64,000 bases of DNA from Methanolobus psychrophilus R15 (GCA_000306725.1 CP003083.1:2468042-2532041), one strand, 5' to 3'. Positions 45,045 through 53,791 are shown, counted from the stretch's first letter. Notes: a model not told the origin generated them from the letters alone. A program made the numbers and translations.

Positions 45045-45775
45045 TGGCTGCTGACCAGATGACTGCCAATGTCAGCGAGGTGTTCTGCTCAGTGCAGGGC
45101 GAGGGGCCATACGTCGGCTCACGACAGGCGTTCGTGCGCTTTACCGGATGCAACCTGAAATGCTCTTACTGTGATACGCCTGTGGAGAGTTCAAATTACT
45201 GCAGGTTCGAGGAACTTCCCGGCTCTGGTGTGTTCAAACTGGTAGAAAATCCCCTGTCCGCTGAGGATATAGGGAAGATGGCAGGTTCTTATGGGAAGAT
45301 CCATTCTGTATCACTTACAGGAGGAGAGCCTTTGATGCATGCTGATCTTATTTGCCAGCTTAACATTGCAAGTCCTCTTTACCTGGAATCGAACATGACC
45401 TTACCCCATATGGCTAAAAAGATAAGGGACAAGTTATCCTATGTAGCCGGGGATGTCAAGCTGCTGCCTTCGTCATCCGTGGATGATGTGGACCAGCATT
45501 TTGATAGGACCATAGAATGTTTCAGGACACTGAAAACAACCAAAGACAGGGAATGCTTCTGCAAAGTGGTCGTGACAAAGGATACTGACACCGATGATGT
45601 GGAAGGCATGATTGGTGCGATCGCTGGCTATGTATCATGTGTGGTGCTTCAGCCTGTCTCACAAAAAGAGCTCCTTCCTGCTCCGGGATATCTAATAGGC
45701 CTCCAGGAACGGCTGCTTGATCAAGTTGATACTAAAATAATACCTCAGACTCACAGAATGTGGGGGTGCCTTTAA
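45041..45775 (+). CDS. queE: 7-carboxy-7-deazaguanine synthase QueE
   Basis: 244-residue radical SAM enzyme that contracts 6-carboxytetrahydropterin to 7-carboxy-7-deazaguanine. The SAM cluster motif is CNLKCSYC (Cx3Cx2C), and FCSVQGEGPYVGSRQAFVR precedes it; SLTGGEPLMH follows. It starts at ATGATG overlapping the DUF366 stop, and its TAA shares a base with the queD ATG. Confidence 0.95.
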   Translation: MMAADQMTANVSEVFCSVQGEGPYVGSRQAFVRFTGCNLKCSYCDTPVESSNYCRFEELPGSGVFKLVENPLSAEDIGKMAGSYGKIHSVSLTGGEPLMHADLICQLNIASPLYLESNMTLPHMAKKIRDKLSYVAGDVKLLPSSSVDDVDQHFDRTIECFRTLKTTKDRECFCKVVVTKDTDTDDVEGMIGAIAGYVSCVVLQPVSQKELLPAPGYLIGLQERLLDQVDTKIIPQTHRMWGCL

Positions 45776-46116
45776 TGAAGATGAAACTCGGAATAATTGA
45801 CTATATAGACAGTGCCCATTATCTCCCGGGGCACGGCAAATGTGGAAAGGTTCACGGACACACCTATAAGGTAGAGATCGTGATAGAGGGTGAGAAGAAC
45901 GAGAGTGGAATGGTCATGGACTTCTATGATATAAAGAAGATCGTAAAAGAGGTAATGGCTGAATATGACCATGTGATGCTGAATGACATCCTGGAATATC
46001 CCAGTGTTGAGAATCTGTGCGAGCACGTGCATGCACGCCTGTCTGCCAGGCTCAGGTTCCCCGTGTCACTGAAAATATGGGAAGGTCAGGGCAAGTGGTG
46101 TGAAATAAGTCCCTGA
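45775..46116 (+). CDS. queD: 6-carboxytetrahydropterin synthase QueD
   Basis: 113-residue PTPS-family enzyme. Zinc ligands are in HYLPGHGKCGKVHGHTYKV, with the catalytic Cys, and the family end KIWEGQGKWCEIS. It makes 6-carboxytetrahydropterin from dihydroneopterin triphosphate. The ATG at 45775 follows GGGGGTG and overlaps the queE stop (TAATG); the GTG at 45760 lies upstream of that site. Confidence 0.94.
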   Translation: MKMKLGIIDYIDSAHYLPGHGKCGKVHGHTYKVEIVIEGEKNESGMVMDFYDIKKIVKEVMAEYDHVMLNDILEYPSVENLCEHVHARLSARLRFPVSLKIWEGQGKWCEISP

Positions 46117-46212
46117 ATGCATATTTTTTAGATATGCTTAATACAAAACTTTATCAATGGGTTTATGCTTAAATTGACATGGATTTACAGGAGCTGCCAA
46201 GGAGCTGTAAAT

Positions 46213-47151
46213 ATGGATAATAGCGAATCAGATACATGCGACATACAAGTTTCAAAGGGCGAGGATATGAAGAGGATAATTGCCCAGCATCCCTGTTATT
46301 CCAAGGATGCCCAGCATAAGTATGGAAGAATTCACCTTGCAGTAGCTCCCAAATGCAATATCCAGTGCAACTATTGCGACCGTAAGTTCGACTGCGTTAA
46401 CGAGAGCCGGCCGGGTGTTACCAGTGAGGTTCTCAGTCCGCAGGAAGCCCTAGAAAAGACTAAGCAGGTGCTCAAGGAATATCCTTTCATTAAGGTAGTG
46501 GGTGTGGCAGGCCCGGGCGACCCGCTGGCAAACGATGAGACATTTGAGACATTCAGGCTGATCAAGGAGGAATTCCCGGACGCTACATTGTGTCTGAGCA
46601 CCAACGGGCTTGTGCTTCCGGAGAGACTCCCGGAAATTATACGATCCGGCGTTACCACGCTCACAGTGACCCTTAACGCTATCGACCCAGAGATACAGGC
46701 AAAGGTCATTGGTCATATCCGTTATCATAATAAGGTATACAGAGGCGTCGAAGCAGCAGAGATCATGGTGAAGAACCAGCTTGAAGGTATCAAGGCAGCT
46801 GTGGATGCCGGTCTGGTCGTGAAGGTCAACACTGTGCTCATACCTGGCATCAACGACAAGCATGTAGTGGAAGTTGCAAAGAAGGTACATGAGCTTGGTG
46901 TTTTTATCATGAATGTCATGCCTCTCATCTGCCAGGCAAAGTTTGCGGATATGGAACCACCTTCCCCGGCTTATCGCCAGGAAGTGCAGGACTCATGTGA
47001 GCCATATGTACAACAGATGAGGCATTGTCGCCAGTGCAGGTCGGACGCTTTCGGGCTTATTGGAAAGGATCTTTCACAGATGAGCGAGGAGCGCAGGAAC
47101 CTCATCAAGCTGGAGATGCAGAAGAAGAGCGAGGATTCCGGGGAAGAGTAA
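46213..47151 (+). CDS. nifB: NifB radical SAM FeMo-cofactor precursor synthase
   Basis: 312-residue short archaeal NifB without the C-terminal NifX-like domain of many bacteria. It has HPCYSKDAQHKYGRIHLAVA, the SAM motif CNIQCNYCDRKFDC, and the C-terminal CRQCRSDAFGLIGKDL, all highly specific to NifB, which builds the 8Fe-9S-C core for nitrogenase. The ATG at 46213 follows AAGGAG by eight bases. No other nif gene is present, so the structural genes must lie elsewhere or the enzyme serves another purpose. It follows queD by 96 bases. Confidence 0.93.
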   Translation: MDNSESDTCDIQVSKGEDMKRIIAQHPCYSKDAQHKYGRIHLAVAPKCNIQCNYCDRKFDCVNESRPGVTSEVLSPQEALEKTKQVLKEYPFIKVVGVAGPGDPLANDETFETFRLIKEEFPDATLCLSTNGLVLPERLPEIIRSGVTTLTVTLNAIDPEIQAKVIGHIRYHNKVYRGVEAAEIMVKNQLEGIKAAVDAGLVVKVNTVLIPGINDKHVVEVAKKVHELGVFIMNVMPLICQAKFADMEPPSPAYRQEVQDSCEPYVQQMRHCRQCRSDAFGLIGKDLSQMSEERRNLIKLEMQKKSEDSGEE

Positions 47152-47211
47152 TTCCCCGATAATCTGCTTCATTCTGAAAATAATATCGTTCTTACAGTTG
47201 CAGGTGTTCAT

Positions 47212-48189
47212 TTGGATCTGGAAAAACTAGCACAGAGCATCAGGGACTTCGAAGGTGTTACCCGCAAAAAACCAATTGCAGACATCGTGCGTGTCTTTGA
47301 GACCGTACGCAGTGAATACGATAATGCCGTTGTGGACTTCGGGGACGATGCCGCTGTCATTGATATCGGTGGCGACGATGTGATCCTGTTCGCAGCCGAT
47401 GGCATATGGGGTAAGATTGCCAACAAGAGCCCCTGGTGGGCAGGTTATACTTCCGTTGTTGTCAATGTCAATGATATCTCGGCCATGGGTGGAAGACCGC
47501 TTGCAATGGTCAATATCATGTCTTCAAGCGATCCAGAGTCTACTGCAGGTATAATGGAAGGTATCAGGGACGGGATAAAGAAGTTCGGCGTACCTATGGT
47601 GGGGGGGCATATGCACCCCGACACTCCATATAATTCGCTTGCTGTGGCTATTATTGGCATAGCTAAAAAAGACTGTGTGATCCGAAGCGACTCCGCAAAA
47701 CCAGGTGATGTCATAATTGCAGCTTATGATATGGATGGCAGGGTCGGGAAGAATTCTCCCTACAGCTGGGACACTACTTCATTCAAGGAGCCTGCTGTAG
47801 TCCGTGCAAGGTTCATGGTGATGCAGGAAATCGGTGAGAAGAAGCTTGTGACCGCAGGCAAAGATATCAGCAACCCTGGTACTATCGGCACTCTGGGTAT
47901 GCTTTGTGAGGTCAGTAAGACAGGAGCTTCCGTGGACCTGGGTCTGATCCCCTGTCCTGAGGGTGTGGACTTTGAGCAGTGGCTCAAAATTTATCCGGCA
48001 ACAGGCTACATACTGACTTTAAAGGAGGAGAATGCTGCCGAATGCCTTCGCATATTCGAAAAAGTGGGGATTACGGCTGCAGTGGTTGGGAAAATCGATA
48101 ACACCCGTAAACTGGATATACTTTATGGCGACCGCAGGGCAACAGTATTTGATTTCCTGAAGGACTGTATCACTGGGATCGATGCCTGA
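47212..48189 (+). CDS. Methanogenesis marker 2 (AIR synthase-like)
   Basis: 325-residue protein of the AIR synthase/PurM superfamily: DFGDDAAVIDIGGDDVILFAADGIW for the metal- and ATP-binding N-terminal domain, and VNVNDISAMGGRPLAMV. Found in almost all methanogens and used as a methanogenesis marker; it may activate a carboxylate or amide in cofactor synthesis or McrA maturation, but the reaction is unproven. It starts at TTG, seven bases after AGGTG. Confidence 0.9.
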   Translation: MDLEKLAQSIRDFEGVTRKKPIADIVRVFETVRSEYDNAVVDFGDDAAVIDIGGDDVILFAADGIWGKIANKSPWWAGYTSVVVNVNDISAMGGRPLAMVNIMSSSDPESTAGIMEGIRDGIKKFGVPMVGGHMHPDTPYNSLAVAIIGIAKKDCVIRSDSAKPGDVIIAAYDMDGRVGKNSPYSWDTTSFKEPAVVRARFMVMQEIGEKKLVTAGKDISNPGTIGTLGMLCEVSKTGASVDLGLIPCPEGVDFEQWLKIYPATGYILTLKEENAAECLRIFEKVGITAAVVGKIDNTRKLDILYGDRRATVFDFLKDCITGIDA

Positions 48190-48237
48190 AGATGCAAGTC
48201 TTAAAGTCTTAATGCCAGTAAAAAAGTTAAAGCAGGC

Positions 48238-48540
48238 TCAGTTATCACTGTTTACCCATGCCGTAAGTTCGTCGTGCAGGAACTTCTCAGCGGCCTGGAC
48301 CACTTCAAGCGTTCCGCGTAGCACTATTAGTTCCCTTTCGTCACATTCCACAATGTTGACCTTTATCTTTCTCTGGAGAGGTTCAAGCTCGAACTCTTCA
48401 ACAAGGTCATAAACGATGTAGGACGGAGTACCCGGGGGTATTATAAGATCGTAAAGCCCTTCCAGTTCGCTTGCTTCCTCGTTACCCTCAGCTTCATTTT
48501 TTATTCTTTCCAGGTCTTCAAGTTGCAATTTTCTTACCAA
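48238..48540 (-). CDS. Conserved archaeal small protein of unknown function
   Basis: 100-residue acidic protein from the TTG at 48540, which has AGGTGAT four bases upstream; the GTG at 48549 is part of that ribosome site. It has no recognised motif: an N-terminal helix (LEDLERIKNEAEGNEEASELE), then alternating strand segments (YDLIIPPGTPSYIVYDL, KIKVNIVECDERELIVLRG) and a helix (EVVQAAEKFLHDEL). It resembles small archaeal RNA- or regulator-binding folds only in outline. It is convergent with methanogenesis marker 2. Confidence 0.7.
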   Translation of the reverse strand: MVRKLQLEDLERIKNEAEGNEEASELEGLYDLIIPPGTPSYIVYDLVEEFELEPLQRKIKVNIVECDERELIVLRGTLEVVQAAEKFLHDELTAWVNSDN

Positions 48541-48908
48541 TGCTATCACCTATTTAACTGATGGTTGATGGTGTGCGCGGGATAAATAATGTTCGCTGCA
48601 CACCTACATACTGACGATGGGATGCCCGGGTTCCTTCTATATGTTTTTACTTTAAGACTTTAACACCGCTAATATTACTCTACATCTTGGTTTGTAATGT
48701 TAAAGCAAATTTTCTCCTTCTTTACCTCCTTTAACATCAGCAAGTGGAGCTGCATAGAGGCGGGATTTTGGGAGTGGTGCTGCGTACTATAATTTGATAA
48801 AAATAATTGACCGACTTTTCTATTTGGGTGACAGATTTTAGCGCCGTTACAAGCCGTTGTTTTAATTTGCAAGCCTGCTGAACTAGCTGAAATTTCTTCT
48901 AATCACAT
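48541..48908. other. Intergenic stretch with an arm of an inverted repeat
   Basis: 368 bases with no convincing gene; short frames here lack ribosome sites and conserved character. The block GTTTTTACTTTAAGACTTTAA (48643-48663) is the inverse of one at 48201-48226, sharing a perfect 12-base TTAAAGTCTTAA. The remainder is AT-rich and marks the start of a decayed region. Confidence 0.4.
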
Positions 48909-49196
48909 TCAAAAACCTAAACGTTTACGTTTCTCCAGTTTCCTTTTAACATCCTGCAATGAAAATCTTGCTTCTGCTAATAATCTCATTCCCTCCTCAG
49001 TTAAAGTAAAGTTGGTATTTGAAGTTGTGGGGATTATTTGTAGGTAGTCGTGGTGTTCAAGCGAGTTTAATGTGTAAGATATAAACGATCTCTTGCTTTT
49101 GCGGTGGCGCACAGGTAGTTCCCTTGTTATGAAAACTTTTTCAGTGTAGCCGTACTTTTCCTGAACGTGTTATGCCAAAATAAACAGCTTGATCAT
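48909..49196 (-). pseudogene. Broken winged-helix regulator gene
   Basis: The frame from ATG 49196 reads MIKLFILA, then a TAA (49172-49170), and goes on as HVQEKYGYTEKVFITRELPV, followed by about 65 residues with SYTLNSLEHHDYLQII and NFTLTEEGMRLLAEARF. The strand-turn-strand pattern and the TEEG segment look like a MarR/PadR-type or archaeal winged helix. A GTG at 49112 could start a shorter 67-residue product, but the N-terminal homologous part would be lost. It is probably a decayed regulator. Confidence 0.6.
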
Positions 49197-49280
49197 GTCC
49201 TCTTCAAAAACTTAAGAGTTCAGTGAGTGGATGAAGCGTTGTATTAACAGTTACCAACAAAGAATAAGAGACTCTATAGA

Positions 49281-49784
49281 TTATTCGGCTATCAATGTTA
49301 TATTATTCGATCTGAGTGTTCCTGACCAATGAGTTTTGGTAAAAGCATTTGGTCCAGTAATGAAATATTTTGCAGACAGGGAGTGATTACCTTTGCTAAA
49401 TGGTCCCCATCCACTTGAACTTACATCAATAAATATTGATTCGTTTGGTTTCAATTCCACTAGTGAATCATCACCCAGTAAATCCATTGAGGGTATCTCC
49501 GAATAATCAATATCAGAACCATTAGAGTAAATTATATTATAAGTGGCATGTTCTTCAAGTTTGGCTACATTAACCGTATAATTTCCCTCGTTTTTTAAAG
49601 TAAGCTGAAGATTGGATATTTCCTTGATTGACAATTCAGCTGGCATTAAATTAAGTGTCAGATTTGCATTTTTGTAATCTATCGTTTCCTCTACTGTATT
49701 TTCACTATTGATCTCCGTACATCCAGATACTAAAATGTATATTGAAAACAAAACAATACATTTCAATAACTGTTTATTTTTCAT
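49281..49784 (-). CDS. Lipoprotein of unknown function
   Basis: 167 residues. A signal peptide with lipobox LVSGC (C22) is followed by a Asn/Glu-rich tether and a beta-rich domain (LTLNLMPAELSIKEISNLQLTLKNEG, VNVAKLEEHATYNIIY). It resembles extracellular domains with immunoglobulin-like folds and is likely lipid-anchored on the cell surface. AT-rich relative to the core genes, in line with the surrounding island. Confidence 0.72.
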   Translation of the reverse strand: MKNKQLLKCIVLFSIYILVSGCTEINSENTVEETIDYKNANLTLNLMPAELSIKEISNLQLTLKNEGNYTVNVAKLEEHATYNIIYSNGSDIDYSEIPSMDLLGDDSLVELKPNESIFIDVSSSGWGPFSKGNHSLSAKYFITGPNAFTKTHWSGTLRSNNITLIAE

Positions 49785-50007
49785 ATTATGCCTGTAGCTT
49801 TTTTTCTATAAATATTTACTGTATGATTAAAACATATGTAACTTATTTATTATTAATTTATGTTATTACGTGCAAAAATATTCATAGTACACATATAAAT
49901 ATATACAAAAATTGCATTAATTTTTAATATTATTGAGAATTTGTCAAATGTGGGTTAGTATCTGCATATTTGGAACAAAGTGCTAACACCAAAAATGGAG
50001 AGATAAA

Positions 50008-50286
50008 ATGCGAAAACAGATAATTCAAACAAGTTCGCTTGTTTTAATAGGACTACTTCTATTAGCAAGTGTACCAGCTATAAATGCACAGAGTGAAAAC
50101 AATTATTATGTGTCAATGGAAAATGTTGATGCTAAACAAGAATATGTCGATTCACTTAAAAATGTGAAAAGTTTTAATAGTGCGACATTTACAATCAAAC
50201 CTACTGAATTTATAGTCCCTAACTCAACAAATCACACTTTTTATTTGTGCATTAAATGTTTCTATCCATTTTTTTGCAAACGATAA
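50008..50286 (+). pseudogene. Secreted-protein stub cut by an IS element
   Basis: Starts with MRKQIIQTSS and a signal peptide (LVLIGLLLLASVPAINA, about 11-27) and continues for about 50 residues of mature sequence (YVSMENVDAKQEYVDSL...). After ...VPNSTNHTF (about 50241) the frame enters the IS630 element and ends at 50286. Without the insertion the frame would have closed soon after the target TA, so the gene was already short or had been rearranged before. The rest of the original gene is not found on the other side. Confidence 0.6.
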
Positions 50287-51261
50287 TGAGCTCTCTACCC
50301 TCATAAATTCCATTTTGATAATATCCCTCAAATGTTCTTTTGATCTGACAAATTTGACTGACACTTCTCTTTTGATTGTTTTCCAGACAAATTCTACTGG
50401 ATTTAGATCAGGTGAATAAGGTGGTAGGAACACAAGTGTTATTTTTAAATCTCTCGCTTTACTTATCGTTTTCTTTGCATGATGCGATCTTGCATTATCG
50501 AGAACAAGAATTATTCTTTTCCCTGGGTTTTGCTCTACAATTTTTTCCAGGAATTCACACACATCTTCTGTTTTTGAGCTTTTCATAAAATCAATGATAC
50601 TGTTCCCGTTGATCGAATAAAACGCAAATGCATTTGCTTTAACGTAATCCGTATTTTTTATTATCAACGGTTTTTTAAATGACCATAATCTTTGCGTGTT
50701 TGCTTTTGTTTGTGGTGAAGATTCATCCAGAAAACCTATGATATACTGCTCATCTTGACCAATATGTTTTGGAATTGCTTCGGTTAGTTTTTTTAAGATC
50801 TCTTCAGCGTTTTTAGGTCTTCTGTAGTCAAGGGGATATGGCTTTGAGTGATACATGTTAAAACTGTGAAGTATAACTCCTACTTGTTTCTCTGAATATT
50901 CTACGCCATATTTTTCCTTTATTAACTTCCAGACTTCTCTTGTAGTCCAGTAATCCTTATTTTCCAACAAAGCTCTTAATTCCTTTTTTTGTTCATCAGT
51001 AAGTTTGGATTTCCTACCTCCGCCAAAATTTGGCATTAAGGCGGCATAGCCGCCTTTATTCCAACTTTCTTGCCAGCAATATCCTGTTTTCTTAGTCACT
51101 CCTACTTTAGTAGCAGCTTCTTCTACAGAATCCCCTAAATATCTAAATTTAACAAAATAGAGCCTTTTCAACACTCTTGAATTGTTCTCGTGTGTGATCA
51201 AATCGTTAATCTCGTCGAGAATTACCTTTCGGTCAATCAGAATTTGTTCTTTCCCCGCCAT
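50224..51261 (-). CDS. IS630-family transposase
   Basis: 345 residues, apparently intact. N-terminal helix-turn-helix segments (EEAATKVGVTKKTGYCWQESW) and KLTDEQKKELRALL are followed by a DDE catalytic domain: IIGFLDESSP, ILVLDNARSHHAKK, and PPYSPDLNPVEFVWKTIKREV. The stop codon lies slightly beyond the proposed left IS end, so the final residues may be encoded by flanking DNA. Methanosarcinal genomes carry many such elements. Confidence 0.93.
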   Translation of the reverse strand: MAGKEQILIDRKVILDEINDLITHENNSRVLKRLYFVKFRYLGDSVEEAATKVGVTKKTGYCWQESWNKGGYAALMPNFGGGRKSKLTDEQKKELRALLENKDYWTTREVWKLIKEKYGVEYSEKQVGVILHSFNMYHSKPYPLDYRRPKNAEEILKKLTEAIPKHIGQDEQYIIGFLDESSPQTKANTQRLWSFKKPLIIKNTDYVKANAFAFYSINGNSIIDFMKSSKTEDVCEFLEKIVEQNPGKRIILVLDNARSHHAKKTISKARDLKITLVFLPPYSPDLNPVEFVWKTIKREVSVKFVRSKEHLRDIIKMEFMRVESSLSFAKKWIETFNAQIKSVIC

Positions 51262-51288
51262 AAGATAAGATAAACATTAATACGTGTA
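50242..51288 (-). mobile_element. IS630/Tc1-family insertion sequence
   Basis: About 1.05-kb element holding a complete transposase. Candidate ends are flanked by TA dinucleotides (50242-50243 and 51287-51288), the target used by IS630/Tc1. The imperfect terminal inverted repeats are GTGCATTAAATGTTTCTATCC on the left and the inverse CACGTATTAATGTTTATC on the right. The right TA lies at the border of a 23-bp repeat. Ends are assigned by eye and may shift by a few bases. Confidence 0.75.
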
Positions 51289-51310
51289 GTAAGTTGCGTT
51301 GAACACTATA
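51288..51310 (+). repeat. 23-bp repeat, copy 1
   Basis: Begins AGTAAGTTGCG and ends GAACACTATA. It is identical to copy 2 at 51328-51350, 40 bases away. It starts at the right edge of the IS630 element. Confidence 0.8.
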
Positions 51311-51327
51311 AATTGAATCGGTGAAGA

Positions 51328-51350
51328 AGTAAGTTGCGTTGAACACTATA
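51328..51350 (+). repeat. 23-bp repeat, copy 2
   Basis: Second identical copy. It sits exactly where homology to the tyrosine recombinase breaks off (after the FRHS residues on the minus strand), which suggests the end of a mobile element or a recombination site. Confidence 0.8.
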
Positions 51351-51638
51351 GAATGTCTGAATGCATGAGGATGTATTCGTCTTTTGATACCTGCCTTGCC
51401 AGCTATGCGCTTAAGCATTTTGCACATAGATTCATATGTAACATGCTTCTCTTCGTGCCAGTCTTTTATGTGACATACCGGTAAGCCTCTGGATTTTTCT
51501 GTCGGGATGTGCGTTGAGCCACTGGCGGACATAGAATATTGAAAAATCCAGCAATAATGTGCGTGTACCTTTATTACCTGAAATTGTGACCCCTATCGTG
51601 TTTTTTAAATCCTCAACTTGCTTTAGTTTCATAGGCAA
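51351..51638 (-). pseudogene. Tyrosine recombinase (integrase) fragment
   Basis: The fragment reads LKNTIGVTISGNKGTRTLLLD, QWLNAHPDRK in one frame and then, after a frameshift, VCHIKDWHEEKHVTYESMCK and IKRRIHPHAFRHS in another. The H-x-x-R-H box and the GNKGTRT stretch are the catalytic-core features of XerC/D-like integrases in archaea. Sequence after FRHS, including the catalytic tyrosine, is missing at the 23-bp repeat; the N-terminal domain is also absent. It is clearly non-functional. Confidence 0.78.
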
Positions 51639-51923
51639 TCACCGATATGACTATCTGCATCATAAATAGTGCAATAGATGCCTTATCCCATAGGTTAAGA
51701 GCTTGTCCAATAATCGCATTAATTTCAACTTCTGTATAGACGTCCTCTAATGTTACTGTTGTTTTAGGAATTACGTACAAGTGTAAACCTCTATGGAAAC
51801 CTTTACTTTATCTATTATATGATACAGTTTGCCCAATATAAATATGGAGTTCCAATCAGTATTACTTTTATATAGATAGGGATTTCTCTGATGTATTCCT
51901 TCATATATTCTGGAAGGATTCTG

Positions 51924-52619
51924 ATGAGACTGATAGATCTATCTGATGCAATGGGACAGATCCGGGTGGAATTTGCAGGCTGCAATATGAAATGTCCGTA
52001 TTGCGTGCACATACACCAGCCATTTAAGGAGTGGTCTGTTGAGGATGTTGTAAACTTTGCAAAGCAGTCCACAACCAAAAATGTCTATCTGGGAGGGGCT
52101 GAGCCGACGCTTCAAAAAGACCTGCTTCCACTGATAGAGGCACTTACGGACATCGGCAAAAAGGTCATATTGAAATCCAACGGTATGAAACCAGATGTGC
52201 TTGAGAAAGCCTTTCCTTTTGTGGAGGGTTTTGTGCTTGAGATAAAGGCGCCCCTGGAAAATATTCAGGGAATTATGGCTCTTACGGGGATGTCTGAAGA
52301 GCGCAGTACAAATTATGTTGCTCTGCTTCGCAGGTCCATAGAGATCGCACAACAGAAATGGCTGAGGGTATGGATACGGGTCATCCAGGAATTCATTAAT
52401 CCTGAAACAATACAGTACATCCTGCCGGCTGTTGAAGGGGCTTCAGAGGTTATGCTCTACCAGTTCATGAGCAATCCTGAATTCGACCTGCCTTTTATGG
52501 GTCATGAGAGGCCGACTCCTTCCTGGAAGGAGATGAAAGAACTTGGTGGTATACTGCTGTTGAAAGTCCCCCAGGTGCGCCTTGTGGGTAAAATGGGGAA
52601 GATGGTAATGAAAATCTAA
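51924..52619 (+). CDS. Radical SAM protein, PFL-activase-like
   Basis: 231 residues from the ATG at 51924, with GGAAGGA six bases upstream; an earlier ATG (51891) lacks one. The cluster motif is CNMKCPYC (Cx3Cx2C), then VYLGGAEPTLQKDLLP and VILKSNGMKPDVL. It resembles the activase or anaerobic cofactor branch of the family. Its partner is unknown; no glycyl-radical enzyme is adjacent. Function cannot be specified further. Confidence 0.82.
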   Translation: MRLIDLSDAMGQIRVEFAGCNMKCPYCVHIHQPFKEWSVEDVVNFAKQSTTKNVYLGGAEPTLQKDLLPLIEALTDIGKKVILKSNGMKPDVLEKAFPFVEGFVLEIKAPLENIQGIMALTGMSEERSTNYVALLRRSIEIAQQKWLRVWIRVIQEFINPETIQYILPAVEGASEVMLYQFMSNPEFDLPFMGHERPTPSWKEMKELGGILLLKVPQVRLVGKMGKMVMKI

Positions 52620-52657
52620 TCTTCCCTTCTCAATGCTTTTGGTCCGGGGTTTTGACT

Positions 52658-53206
52658 TTAGTAGAATTCACCAAGCTCTTCCGCATTTTTAAAGATCATC
52701 CTGCTCTCCTGGTCCTCCAGGTAAAGGATAAGCTGTCCATCTTCAATTGATGCAGACGTCACGTTGGCCAACGATGCAAGGTATTCACTATCAAGTGATT
52801 CCTCGCCGCATGCAACAAGTGTCATCATTCCGGGCCCCAGTGTCAAGCTGCTTCCTTCCATTGTGTAGTCCCCGCTTCCGGTATTGCAGTCTGCCCTGAA
52901 GTAGTATATCCCATCCTCCAGGAATACAATATTGTAGTTTTCCGGATCAGGTACCTGCAACTGGCTTCCAGGTCCTTCTCCGTCCAGCCCTGTCCACTGC
53001 CATTCGATATTTCTCATATCAGCTATGTTCTCTTCGGATATCTCTATGGAAGCTGCCTCAGTATCTCCATTTACTGGTGTTACGTTATCTTCAAGGATAG
53101 TATCGTTTCCTGCTCCTTCGGGTGTTTCAGTGCAACCTAGTGTGAAGGCCGAAAAAGCCATCAGGAGGCACACCAATGATAAAACCCATCTATCTTTTCT
53201 TCTCAT
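52658..53206 (-). CDS. META-domain lipoprotein
   Basis: 182 residues with a signal and lipobox TLGC (C25), a Glu/Asp-rich tether and a META/HslJ-like domain: IEWQWTGLDG, YYFRADCNTGSGDYTMEG, TLVACGEESLDSEYLASLANV and DGQLILYL. In bacteria such domains are found in heat-shock or secreted proteins of uncertain role. The two cysteines of DCN and ACG may pair. It is convergent with the radical SAM gene. Confidence 0.88.
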   Translation of the reverse strand: MRRKDRWVLSLVCLLMAFSAFTLGCTETPEGAGNDTILEDNVTPVNGDTEAASIEISEENIADMRNIEWQWTGLDGEGPGSQLQVPDPENYNIVFLEDGIYYFRADCNTGSGDYTMEGSSLTLGPGMMTLVACGEESLDSEYLASLANVTSASIEDGQLILYLEDQESRMIFKNAEELGEFY

Positions 53207-53479
53207 CTAACACCTCTCCCTGGGAAATGATTTGCAGAAATCCCATTTGTTTAAAGATTATCCTACATTTCTTATCCATACCTGGTTGTTCTGTTGCAGA
53301 CACTCCCTGTTCCAATGGACCTGCATAGATATATCTGTATTTTCATGATTAATAACTTTCGAAAATGATGGTAGATCATATCCAATAATGGATAAGGTTC
53401 ATGGTTTTCAATAAATGCCGGTCCTGCCTGTCCACCGGTACATTTATTCATTTTAAGCCGGTTATATGATGTGATTGAA

Positions 53480-53791
53480 ATGCAGGAATACAAGTTGAAA
53501 AGAGGATTTGCACCTGATATTGACAGGTTAGAAGAATGCATGAAGGAGATATTCCCTTCCGAGGTCAGGCGCGACGGCAAGAGACTTGTCACTTCATATG
53601 GCATACTGTCTACCCTTACTGTATGGGTGGAGGGCAAGAAGATGGCTGTCGAAACGGTATCCGATACAACGCTCAAGGATGACAACCTTATCCTGGATTC
53701 CAATAAGCGTTTCAGGGATTTCCTTTTAAAGGCTACCGGCTACAGTGCAAAAGAGCGTCTGAAGCAGGCAAAGAAGGATGTCTCCGAGTAA
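53480..53791 (+). CDS. DUF5611-like small archaeal protein
   Basis: 103 residues from ATG 53480 (GTG at 53471 is part of the GTGAT ribosome-like sequence). EYKLKRGFAPDIDRLEECMKE at the start and KRFRDFLLKATGYSAKERLKQ at the end match small DUF5611-type proteins of methanogens. Function unknown; the mid part (LTVWVEGKKMAVETVS) is strand-rich. It is 33 bases before the DUF98 gene. Confidence 0.72.
   Translation: MQEYKLKRGFAPDIDRLEECMKEIFPSEVRRDGKRLVTSYGILSTLTVWVEGKKMAVETVSDTTLKDDNLILDSNKRFRDFLLKATGYSAKERLKQAKKDVSE

Noticed and set aside
46213-47151. Reading the radical SAM gene as MoaA or a general activase
   Set aside because: The HPCYS start, CNIQCNYCDRKFDC and C-terminal CRQCRSDA motifs are specific to NifB.
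48675-48872. 65-codon minus-strand frame in the island
   Set aside because: No ribosome site, no family-like pattern and composition like non-coding DNA.
51288-51350. The two 23-bp repeats as a tiny CRISPR array
   Set aside because: The spacer is only 17 bases, there are just two copies, no leader and no cas genes, and the copies sit at mobile-element borders.
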